DNA of 64,000 nucleotides from Sphingobacterium endophyticum (lineage in GTDB: Bacteria > Bacteroidota > Bacteroidia > Sphingobacteriales > Sphingobacteriaceae), in assembly GCF_009733535.1 (NCBI RefSeq), contig NZ_SMMI01000008.1, positions 124,001 to 188,000 of the forward strand, given 5' to 3'. Both the position numbers and the translations under genes were made by a program. Below the pieces are notes generated by a model that had not been told where the DNA came from, did not search any database, and saw nothing but the letters and a program-made list of their open reading frames with translations. Of this stretch, positions 26,230 to 34,806 are shown one piece after another (positions within the stretch are counted from its first letter, which is position 1; the number at the start of each line of letters is the position of its first letter).

Positions 26230-28206
26230 TTAATAAATTGGGTTTTGAGGATATAGATTTGGATTCTTATTCAATTCTCCGCCTGGAAGAGGTTCGTAAT
26301 ACCATTTCTTCTCAAAATTAAAAGTCTTGTTCCAAGGCTCTCTTTCACAAATGAATATATAAGAGTTAATACGTTCACCATTTGGTTTATACTTGATTTC
26401 ATCAAGGACCAAATAAGGCATCAGGGAGTTTGGAACGAAGTTATTCAATTCCACATCCGCAGTTCTCCATCTTCTGATATCCCACCAATGATGGTTTTCA
26501 AAACATAGTTCTCTTTCTCTTTCCTCACGAATAAACTGTAGGTTTCCATCGATAGGATATCCATATTTTGTAATGTTTGCTGCAGTTGGATTATACACAT
26601 AAGTCTTAGCACCGGCACGGTCGCGAACCTTAGCGATATAAGTGAAAGCTTCTGTTTTTAGAGATTCGTTAGATTTCAACAATCCTAACTCATAAGCGGC
26701 TTCCGCTTTGTTCAGAAGGATTTCTGCAAGACGGATAACCTTCCATGGTTGTGTGCTGTTATATAATTTTACCTCTTTCGTTGATATTTTATAATTGATG
26801 TATTTACGCACGAAGAAACCAGTTCTTGTATTGTTCGCATGACCATCTTTCCACATACCGTGTTCGCCAGTAATTCCAATTTTGGTACCTTTATAATCGT
26901 ACTGAGTATTTTTAGGTCCTGCAAGAATACGGTTGGACTCTCTATTGATCGGAGCGGATGTTGACCCCATCTGAGCATCACTAGCTTTACCAGGATAGCT
27001 TAGGTACAATCCTCTCAACATATCGAAAGCTCTTTTTTCTGCTCCATCTCGGAGTTCCATACCAGAGAAGTAGACTGAACCGCGAAGGCGGGGTTCTGCA
27101 TCTGCATATAACTCTTTGCGGTCTGTATAACGGATTGGAGTACCTGTTGCATCATTCAATGGAAGTTCACCAAATAGTTCAACAACATTGTAAACTGGGT
27201 ATGCTCCAGATTCACTGTCACTAGAAAATGTTGGATTTGGCAATAAGGTAGCATCGTAACTATGTTTTAGACGAGTTCCATATGGTGCTGTGATATCATA
27301 TTGCTTGATGAGGATATCCTCAGGGCTATTTTCGTCCAAGAAAAGGTCAACATAGTTCAGCTCTTTATCTTCTGGTTTTTTATTGTATAATGAATACGGA
27401 CCGTTGATCACGACGGTTGCTGCATCATAGGCCTTTTGAAAGAACCATTCTGCTTCCTGTCTAGGAATTCCTGCATAGCCTTTTGTCGCAGCATCCCCCT
27501 GCAAATTGGAATAAAACCCATATTTCGCAATACTTCCAGCATATAACATTGCACGAGAAAGCAATGCTGCTGCCACGTATTTGTTTGCACGTCCTTTTTC
27601 CGATGTAGGAGACATATTATCTACAGCAAACTGCAAGTCTTCCTGAATAAATTTATAGACATCCGATTCCTTATCCCTTGAAACCAATAAAGTTTCCTTT
27701 TCAGCTTGTGGATCCTGAACCTCTTTGATGATTGGAATACCACCATATCGCTTCACCAGGGAGAAGTAAAAAAATGCTCTCAAGAAATGAGCCTCACCCA
27801 GGATATTGTTATATCCATCTTCTGTAAAGTTTTCCTTGTAATTAGGCAGACCGCCAATAAATCCATTGATATTTCTGATGCGGTCATATGGCCAATACCC
27901 AAATCCCTGTGCTCCGGCAACACCCCAAAACTGCCCTGTCATTTCTCCGGACATTGAAGCCATGTTTTCAAAGTTAACCCAGTAATTATCCCATCTGAAT
28001 CCTCTTTCCGGATGATAGACGAAATCTTCGATAGGAAGATGGCTATAGATACCTGCAACAAATTTTCTTGCGCCATCTTCATTTCCATATAAGGCCTTCT
28101 CGTCCAATACGCCTAATGGTTCTAAATCCATTTTTCGACAGGATCCTACTAAAACTAGGAGAAGGACAGCCAATATTTTTGATAAATTAGTTTTCATAAT
28201 GTTCAT
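26230..28206 (-). CDS. SusD/RagB family lipoprotein (locus 3)
   Basis: A 658-residue SusD protein, larger than the two others. Lipobox Cys-23 (VLVGSCRK). SusD signatures: EKALYGNEDGARKFVAGIYS, ILGEAHFLRAFFYFSLVKRY with GGIPIIKEVQDP, VIRLAEILLNKAEAAYELGL, VRDRAGAKTY, and FIREERERELCFENHHWWDI with RRW. Long insertions between residues about 330 and 480 account for the size. An in-frame ATG at 28197 is an alternative start. It begins 5 nt after its susC gene and precedes the frameshifted DUF3823 gene. Confidence 0.95.
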   Translation of the reverse strand: MNIMKTNLSKILAVLLLVLVGSCRKMDLEPLGVLDEKALYGNEDGARKFVAGIYSHLPIEDFVYHPERGFRWDNYWVNFENMASMSGEMTGQFWGVAGAQGFGYWPYDRIRNINGFIGGLPNYKENFTEDGYNNILGEAHFLRAFFYFSLVKRYGGIPIIKEVQDPQAEKETLLVSRDKESDVYKFIQEDLQFAVDNMSPTSEKGRANKYVAAALLSRAMLYAGSIAKYGFYSNLQGDAATKGYAGIPRQEAEWFFQKAYDAATVVINGPYSLYNKKPEDKELNYVDLFLDENSPEDILIKQYDITAPYGTRLKHSYDATLLPNPTFSSDSESGAYPVYNVVELFGELPLNDATGTPIRYTDRKELYADAEPRLRGSVYFSGMELRDGAEKRAFDMLRGLYLSYPGKASDAQMGSTSAPINRESNRILAGPKNTQYDYKGTKIGITGEHGMWKDGHANNTRTGFFVRKYINYKISTKEVKLYNSTQPWKVIRLAEILLNKAEAAYELGLLKSNESLKTEAFTYIAKVRDRAGAKTYVYNPTAANITKYGYPIDGNLQFIREERERELCFENHHWWDIRRWRTADVELNNFVPNSLMPYLVLDEIKYKPNGERINSYIFICEREPWNKTFNFEKKWYYEPLPGGELNKNPNLYPQNPIY

Positions 28207-28211
28207 TAAAC

Positions 28212-31200
28212 TTAGAATTTAATTGATGCACCAATATTATAGGTTTTATTCAATGGATACTTGTAGGTATCGACCATGTGGGACGATGAACCGCCTTCAG
28301 ATCCTGGATGCTCAGGGTCAGAATATTTCATCCCGGTCCAAGTCATTAGATTATAACCACTCACATACAGCCTAAAGCTTTTCACTTTAATAGACTCTAA
28401 CCATTGACTTGGGAAAGTATAACCCAATTCAAGTGTCTTTAACCTTAAATACGAAGCATTTTCAATTGCTCTAGTGCCCTCTGCCATAGGTGAACCTGTT
28501 GAAGGATAATATCCTGAGATCCACTGTGTATTCGGGTTGAATAAATCCGCATTTGGATCAACCGGTCTCCATCTGTCCAAGAATTGGGTTAATGCACCAC
28601 CCTGGAATTGCAATGGCGCAGCCAATACCTCTATATATCGGGTATATACTTTGTTTGCTCCTTGGAAATTCATAGATAGGTCAACGCCTTTCCACGATGC
28701 ACCGATATTGAATCCATAATTGATCAATGGCATATTAAAGGTTGCAATTGGATGATCGTCATTTCCATTAATAAATCCGTCACCATTCCAGTCCTTGTAG
28801 TAATAATCCCCAGGAAGAGTTCCACTACCTATTTGGGTAGGGTGATTGTAGATTTGGTCATATGAAGTAAATTGTCCATCATATTCCTTGCCCCACCAGA
28901 TGTCTTTATATCGATCAGCATAGCGGTTTCTCCAATGATCGTAGGAGTTTCCTGCCGGCGACTCTATTCGATTTTGAAATTGACTTTTTGTCGTTGAAAC
29001 TTGGCCAGAAATAAAGTAATTAAGGTCATTGATGTGATTGCGATGTGTTACAGAGATTTCGTAACCAAATGTTCTATCACTTTCTAAATTTTCTTGAGGA
29101 AGGTTGGCTCCAACAGTTCCCGGAATCAGATCCAGTCTTGTTGCCAATAACCCGTCTCTATATCGGTTAAAATAATCGAATGTCATTCCAAATTTTCCAT
29201 TCCATAGATCCACATCCAAACCGATATCTGCAGTTTTCGACGTGTACCAGGTTAAATTCGGATTTGGAATTGCTGTCGGTAATGCGCCGCTCACTAAGTC
29301 TTCGCCAAAGATCCAACCTAAATTATTAGGATCTAATGCGAATCCAACAAAAGTTGAAGGATAGTTACCTGCCGAACGGTCATCCCCTAAGACACCATAA
29401 GAACCTCTAATTTTTAAGTTATCAATGAAGGTCAGGTTGTCTTTAATGAAATTCTCTTCACTAATTCTCCAACCAACTGATGCTCCCGGGAAGAAACCCC
29501 AACGTTCGTTTTTAGGAAATTTTGAGGAACCATCATAACGGAAACTGAATTCTGCTAGATATTTCCCTTTGAAATCGTAATTGAATTTACCCACGAAACC
29601 ACGAGCAGTACGCTCACCGATCCCTTCCATATCAGCCAATTGATTCTTTGCTTCCCCAGCAAACAGGTATTCCGAATTAACCTTTATTTCTCTCTGTGCA
29701 TAAAAGCTATCCCATTTGTTATATTCTTCAACAAATAATAGCAAACCCGAGACATTATGACCTATTCCAAAAGATTTATTATAGTTCAAAGAGAACTGCA
29801 TTAAATTGTGAGAATCTGGATAAGATGACCTGCGAACAGATGATGGCGCATTCTTCTCATGGGCATTATATTTTTCAGGAGTTACGACTTCTCCATTGGG
29901 TCCTAAAACCGGTGGGGTGTAACTATATAAAGAATACGATTTCTTAAAATCTGTGTTGTCTGTATATTTAAAATCATAGTTATACGTTCCTTTAGCGGTC
30001 AATCCTTCGATATAAGGAATCTTGTATTCTAAGGAAAGAATTCCATTGAACTGTTTTCTTAAAAACTTACGATATCCGGTTTGATTAGCATCTGTTACGG
30101 AAACAGGATGCTCATTGTCAATCATATCAAAGTTTGGATATAGCGGGTTATTATTCAAGTAAATTGGAATATCGGGTCTTTGACGCCAGGCTTGCTTATA
30201 GACTGCCCAAATATCTGTCCTTGGCTGATTGGTCTCATCAGCATATCCACCCAAATCCAATGAAGCCTTCAGACGGTCTGTTATCTTAACATCAACATTT
30301 GACCTCAAGTTATAACGATTATAATTTAAGCTCTTACTTTTATATGAACCCATTTGATCCATATAACCTAAGTTGAAGAAGTAATTTACTTTTTCAGAGC
30401 CACCATTAACGGTTAGGTTATGCTGTTGCTGAGGGCTTGTCTTATCAAATGCAGCATCTAAATAATTCGAAGACTGTTTCGTACCGTCTTCATATTCTTT
30501 GATACTAGCTTCGTCCCAAGTTGCAGGCAGTCTATTTGGATAGTTATTGTTAAAATTTCTCCAAAGTTCTTCGTTTCTCAACTTTCTATAATCTGCGGCA
30601 CCCACTGTATTAGGCACGTATAGAAATTGTTGAAATCCTTGATTAAAAGCATATCCAATTTCAAAGCCTTGATCTCCACTTGCTCCTCTTCGGGTGGTCA
30701 CTAATAATACCCCATTTGCAGAACGAACTCCATAAACCGCAGCGGAAGCATCTTTCAATACCGAAATGCTTTCGATTTCATTCGCGTCCATTCTGGAAAG
30801 GAAATCTTTATCCCTTGGAATTCCATCCACAACGATTAAAGGTTCGCCCATTCCGCGGATATCAATATTGGACTCAAATGCTCCAGGCTGCCCAGTTTGT
30901 TGGGTAATGCGTACTCCAGGAAGTTTCCCTGTTAGCATGTTTACCACGTTCTCATTTTTGGTAATGGTGATTTCCTTGTTCGTTACTGAAGAAACCGCAC
31001 CAGTTAAAGTTGCCTTCTTTTGCGTTCCATAACCTACCACTACAACATCTTCCAATGTTGTGTTGTCAGTAGGCAATTCTACCTGAATATTGCCGTTGTT
31101 TTCTACAACGACCTCCTGACCTTGGTATCCTACATAAGAAATCACCAATCGATCACCCGGAGATACAGAAATAGAAAATAGTCCTTTTGAATCTGATGTT

Positions 31201-31409
31201 GTGCTGATTCCAGTTTTGGTGTTTTTGATAGTCGCTCCAGCAAGCGGCTTGGCATCTGTGGATTTTACAGTACCACTTACATTTCGTTGTTGACCAAATG
31301 CTGTTCCTAAGGAAAGTGTCAGTATTGGCAGGATTGCCAAACGCCAGGACAGTCTCTTAGCTTGCCTGCCCCAAAAAGAGGTGCAGGAATTGATAATTTT
31401 AAATCCCAT
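28212..31409 (-). CDS. SusC/RagA family TonB-dependent transporter (locus 3)
   Basis: A 1065-residue transporter with a signal region to about residue 40, carboxypeptidase-regulatory-like domain (NVSGTVKSTDAKPLAGATIK), TonB-box region EDVVVVGYGTQKKATLTG, plug (VVDGIPRDKDFLSRMDANEI and SISVLKDASAAVYGVRSANG) and a barrel ending TYNIGASIKF. With the SusD, DUF3823 and GH71/99-like genes it forms a complete polysaccharide utilisation locus. Unlike loci 1 and 2, no LacI-type palindrome is seen in the 280 nt upstream. Confidence 0.96.
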   Translation of the reverse strand: MGFKIINSCTSFWGRQAKRLSWRLAILPILTLSLGTAFGQQRNVSGTVKSTDAKPLAGATIKNTKTGISTTSDSKGLFSISVSPGDRLVISYVGYQGQEVVVENNGNIQVELPTDNTTLEDVVVVGYGTQKKATLTGAVSSVTNKEITITKNENVVNMLTGKLPGVRITQQTGQPGAFESNIDIRGMGEPLIVVDGIPRDKDFLSRMDANEIESISVLKDASAAVYGVRSANGVLLVTTRRGASGDQGFEIGYAFNQGFQQFLYVPNTVGAADYRKLRNEELWRNFNNNYPNRLPATWDEASIKEYEDGTKQSSNYLDAAFDKTSPQQQHNLTVNGGSEKVNYFFNLGYMDQMGSYKSKSLNYNRYNLRSNVDVKITDRLKASLDLGGYADETNQPRTDIWAVYKQAWRQRPDIPIYLNNNPLYPNFDMIDNEHPVSVTDANQTGYRKFLRKQFNGILSLEYKIPYIEGLTAKGTYNYDFKYTDNTDFKKSYSLYSYTPPVLGPNGEVVTPEKYNAHEKNAPSSVRRSSYPDSHNLMQFSLNYNKSFGIGHNVSGLLLFVEEYNKWDSFYAQREIKVNSEYLFAGEAKNQLADMEGIGERTARGFVGKFNYDFKGKYLAEFSFRYDGSSKFPKNERWGFFPGASVGWRISEENFIKDNLTFIDNLKIRGSYGVLGDDRSAGNYPSTFVGFALDPNNLGWIFGEDLVSGALPTAIPNPNLTWYTSKTADIGLDVDLWNGKFGMTFDYFNRYRDGLLATRLDLIPGTVGANLPQENLESDRTFGYEISVTHRNHINDLNYFISGQVSTTKSQFQNRIESPAGNSYDHWRNRYADRYKDIWWGKEYDGQFTSYDQIYNHPTQIGSGTLPGDYYYKDWNGDGFINGNDDHPIATFNMPLINYGFNIGASWKGVDLSMNFQGANKVYTRYIEVLAAPLQFQGGALTQFLDRWRPVDPNADLFNPNTQWISGYYPSTGSPMAEGTRAIENASYLRLKTLELGYTFPSQWLESIKVKSFRLYVSGYNLMTWTGMKYSDPEHPGSEGGSSSHMVDTYKYPLNKTYNIGASIKF

Positions 31410-31688
31410 AATTTAGTTTGTATAAAATTGGTTGTTAATCTTGATGCTGCCATCAAGCAATAAAATAGGTGCTGATAACGCTCCTGGTCTTACAAACCAA
31501 AAGCTCCTTTTCAGGATTATGTATCAGGCATGAAAAAGGTTTCTTGCTTTCGTATCATAGCTTATAAATTGATTACGAAACAAGATTAAATTGGAGGGCA
31601 TAACAAAGTATTAATAAAACATTAATACAGATAAATATTATTTTAAATATCTGATTATCAGTATTATAATTTTTAATATTTTTTTTAA

Positions 31689-34253
31689 TTAAACAATATC
31701 CCTATAGGTTTTAGTGTAAGATTCACCATATAATTGTTTATATACTTGGGAAAAATTCTCAAAACATTGATGTGCCAGGCTATGGTAACCTAGAAAAACT
31801 AAAGCTTTACATTTATAAACCATCGCTTCTTCATTGACCGAATCAAAATGAAAAATACGATTAGCAATTTCAACAATCGTCTCAGAGTCCACTTCCAATT
31901 TCAGTTGATGCAATATTCCAGATAAGAGACCGATGGCATGTATCGATATTTCATCTTTAATTCCATCTAACCATTCATAATCCGTATCAAACATAAATCC
32001 ACCTTTTTCAAGGAGAAGCAATAACTTGTTTATCTCGTCAGAGCTGATATCGTTGGCTTTATTGAGGAGATCCATAAATTCAGACAGATCTACCTTGATA
32101 CTTTCAACATTTTCTAATCCCCAATAACCACTCTTCTTCGATATTTTAACATCTCCAAGCTGCTCTAAAAGGCTATTGATTTTTGCAATGTTTACTGATC
32201 TATTGTTAGTAGCGCTAGCATTAGACTTATCGGACCAGAATAATTCTACTAATTTTTCTGAGCTAACCCCTCTACCCCGATATAAAGTTAATACCACAAA
32301 CATGGTCAACAACTCCTTTAGCAATGGAGAGAATTGTTTCGTGATTTCATTACCTTCTCTATCAATTATTTGCATATCCCCACGAAACAAGAGTAAGTTG
32401 GGTCCGGTTATCTTTTTTGGAGTTTGAGCTACTTGTTTATTTTGGGTAATATTTGGTTGTATAGATTCGCTGTTTATTAATTCTTGACCCTGTACAACAG
32501 ACTTGCTTTTGTTTTTTTTCTTAGATAACAGAACAAATAAAATTGCTGAGAAGCTTAACACTATCCCAGACAAAATAATCCAAGGTAAATAAGATTTTGA
32601 GCTATCCTTTTCTCCCTCATTTAGTTCATAAGGTAGAGCTGGAGCCAACAAGCTATAAACTCTAACACGGCTTTGGCTCAGTGCACTATCGTAAAACAGC
32701 GTGACAGCGACAAAACGGTTGGATTCTTTAGAATAGAAAAAATCCGAGAAGGATTTGATATCATGAAAATCAAATGGGATGGTGCTACCTAATTCCTGTA
32801 AATTTTGTCCATCAGCAGAGATGGAAACGAGCTGAAGGAAAGACTTAAATTTATTGCGAGGAAACATCAATCCGTAGATAACATTTGCTTGATCATCTAC
32901 CACCAATGAGTTTGCCCAAACCGCTTCTGGGAATGGAAACTTGATTTCATACAAAGTTTTAAAAGACTTTGAATGGATGTCCATTTTTACAAAATCATTG
33001 GAAATTTTAGGGTTTAACATTTGATCACCGGTTGAACTCCCATATCCACCTAAGAGATAAACCCCTTTTTCACCCACTCCCAATGCTCCTAAATAATGCG
33101 GGAATAAATGATCCCCAGTAAAAGTTAAACTATCCCAAGATTGAGTGGGAAGATGATATTTGTGAACCGAGTTTTTGTATAAGAAATGTCCATAGCCGGA
33201 AACCATATAAATACTAGAGTCCTTTGGAGAATAAAACTTATTAAAATCCAAATAATGTGTACCATGGGAAGGATGGAAGAAGTTTTTCGACCAATTTCTT
33301 GTTAGCGTATCAAAACTAGAGACTACCTTTTGATCAATGGATATATTTAATAGGTTGCCCGATAAAGGATCAAGCATTGATTGACTTCCATTAGCCATGT
33401 AGAGAGGACCATTTGCATAAGGCCACGAAGTACTTACGGTTGCTCCTAAATACGTACGGACCAGTGAATCTTCAGAGATAATATAGACACATTCTCGTTT
33501 TTGATCAAAAGTGACGCTAGCCTGACCGGAAACATAATATTCATTTTCCAAGCTCCATTCCTGTCGTTGCCTCTTTATCCAAGATGGGTTCTTGGATTTA
33601 GCTTTTAATGAACCTTTGCTATCAGAAGCTGTTAAACCGGAGGTTTCATCAAGTTTCCAGTGGTGACAGACCTTGTCATTGCCTTTAATAATGACATCCT
33701 TAATCCGCATAGGAGGCAGATCAGAGCTTTGGAAAGTGCTAAAATCGTTAAAACCAAAAAACAGCTTGTAAGCTGATTTTCCCTTAAGATCCATTTTATG
33801 GGTAAATGTTGATTGAGAGGTTGACAGTGTCAGAACGCCTTTTTCAATATCCAGGTGAAGCTTGATAGGATTCCATTTATAAAATAATTTTGACTTAGGG
33901 ATATCAAAATTTATGTCCGTAAATTTATCTCCAACTACTAATTTAAAATGCCGACCATTATCTTGCCTTCTATCATAGATTAGATCAATATTTAGTTTTT
34001 CATCAAGAATTAGTCTAAAAATATATCCGAAGTAATCCTGTTGGTAAGGCTTAAATTGTAGGTCAAAAGAAAATTCAGTTTGATTTTCAAGCTTGATAGA
34101 TTTGTCCTCAGCAATTGATAAACTTGTTCTCTTATCCAATTCATTTTCATGACTTGAAAACTCCAATCCGTATTGTGCATAGCTGATCTTGAAAGAAAAA
34201 ACTATTAGAATAGCATAAATCGCAGTAAAATAATTTACAAGGTTACTTCTCAC
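31689..34253 (-). CDS. Membrane-spanning regulator: LamG/Kelch sensor with SARP-type DNA-binding domain
   Basis: An 854-residue protein. A signal sequence (1-26) leads to a LamG/concanavalin-like region (about 28-205, ending HHWKLDETSGLTASDSKG) and then a Kelch-like propeller (about 245-535; blades such as KGVYLLGGYGSSTGDQ and IYMVSGYGHFLYKNSVHKYH). One membrane helix (about 555-576, WIILSGIVLSFSAILFVLLS) is followed by KKKNKSK, a basic stop-transfer. The cytoplasmic part has a winged-helix of OmpR/SARP type (about 617-713, KELLTMFVVLTLYRGRGVSS and LVELFW) and a BTAD-like helical domain to the end. It reads as a one-component transmembrane activator sensing an external ligand. It is divergent from the TonB receptor at 34807 and probably controls that locus. 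Confidence 0.78.
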   Translation of the reverse strand: MRSNLVNYFTAIYAILIVFSFKISYAQYGLEFSSHENELDKRTSLSIAEDKSIKLENQTEFSFDLQFKPYQQDYFGYIFRLILDEKLNIDLIYDRRQDNGRHFKLVVGDKFTDINFDIPKSKLFYKWNPIKLHLDIEKGVLTLSTSQSTFTHKMDLKGKSAYKLFFGFNDFSTFQSSDLPPMRIKDVIIKGNDKVCHHWKLDETSGLTASDSKGSLKAKSKNPSWIKRQRQEWSLENEYYVSGQASVTFDQKRECVYIISEDSLVRTYLGATVSTSWPYANGPLYMANGSQSMLDPLSGNLLNISIDQKVVSSFDTLTRNWSKNFFHPSHGTHYLDFNKFYSPKDSSIYMVSGYGHFLYKNSVHKYHLPTQSWDSLTFTGDHLFPHYLGALGVGEKGVYLLGGYGSSTGDQMLNPKISNDFVKMDIHSKSFKTLYEIKFPFPEAVWANSLVVDDQANVIYGLMFPRNKFKSFLQLVSISADGQNLQELGSTIPFDFHDIKSFSDFFYSKESNRFVAVTLFYDSALSQSRVRVYSLLAPALPYELNEGEKDSSKSYLPWIILSGIVLSFSAILFVLLSKKKNKSKSVVQGQELINSESIQPNITQNKQVAQTPKKITGPNLLLFRGDMQIIDREGNEITKQFSPLLKELLTMFVVLTLYRGRGVSSEKLVELFWSDKSNASATNNRSVNIAKINSLLEQLGDVKISKKSGYWGLENVESIKVDLSEFMDLLNKANDISSDEINKLLLLLEKGGFMFDTDYEWLDGIKDEISIHAIGLLSGILHQLKLEVDSETIVEIANRIFHFDSVNEEAMVYKCKALVFLGYHSLAHQCFENFSQVYKQLYGESYTKTYRDIV

Positions 34254-34806
34254 TTTATTAGTATTGGCTCGCTGTTATATAATTTCTCTGTAGCAGATTG
34301 TAATTTACTTTATATTCGCTGAATAGCAAAAGAGTTTTTAAGCAAAACAAAAAATTACGTTATTTTCACGCAAATTTTACTGTATAAAATTTGCCTGAAT
34401 TTCTCCTTCGGAACTATTATTTTTGTAAAACTTCCTTCCAAAAAGAATACAATTATCAATTCAAATTGTATTAAATAATAATTTTATTTTACTGTATATC
34501 AATTAATTACATTATTTTTAAATAAAGTCTATAGAATTAGTAGATTATTTAAAATAATACTCATTACATTTGTCTTAACAAACAGGCTAAACTAATCAAA
34601 TGAAAAGACTAAGAACAACAATTAGATTTAATCAGTCGAAGCGACAAACAAACAACATAAACACACATGAAGTTTGCTTCTGTCGAATGTGTACCGAAAC
34701 TATCTTCCCCAAATAGGATATTGCGGGAATTCAGTTGAGTTCCCGCCTATCCATTCTTAAATCGAGTTCAATCAGGGCTCATTTTTTTATCACTAATCTT
34801 ACTTAA
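34254..34806. other. Divergent control region with a structured leader
   Basis: About 550 nt between the membrane regulator and the TonB receptor. On the plus strand TACATTTG (34565-34572) matches the -7 consensus TAnnTTTG, though no -33 TTG is seen. The predicted leader is about 225 nt. It contains a 38-codon ORF (34600-34716) and a hairpin GCGGGAA/TTCCCGC (34723-34729, 34740-34746). The left half is AT-rich with no clear feature. Confidence 0.5.
34600..34716 (+). CDS. Possible 38-residue leader peptide
   Basis: An ATG-started ORF downstream of a promoter-like box and upstream of a GC-rich hairpin. It encodes a basic peptide beginning MKRLRTTIRFNQSKRQTNN and containing the cysteine cluster CFCRMC. 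There is no obvious ribosome binding site and no family match that I know, so it may be chance. If translated it could act as an attenuator-type leader for the TonB receptor gene. Confidence 0.25.
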   Translation: MKRLRTTIRFNQSKRQTNNINTHEVCFCRMCTETIFPK

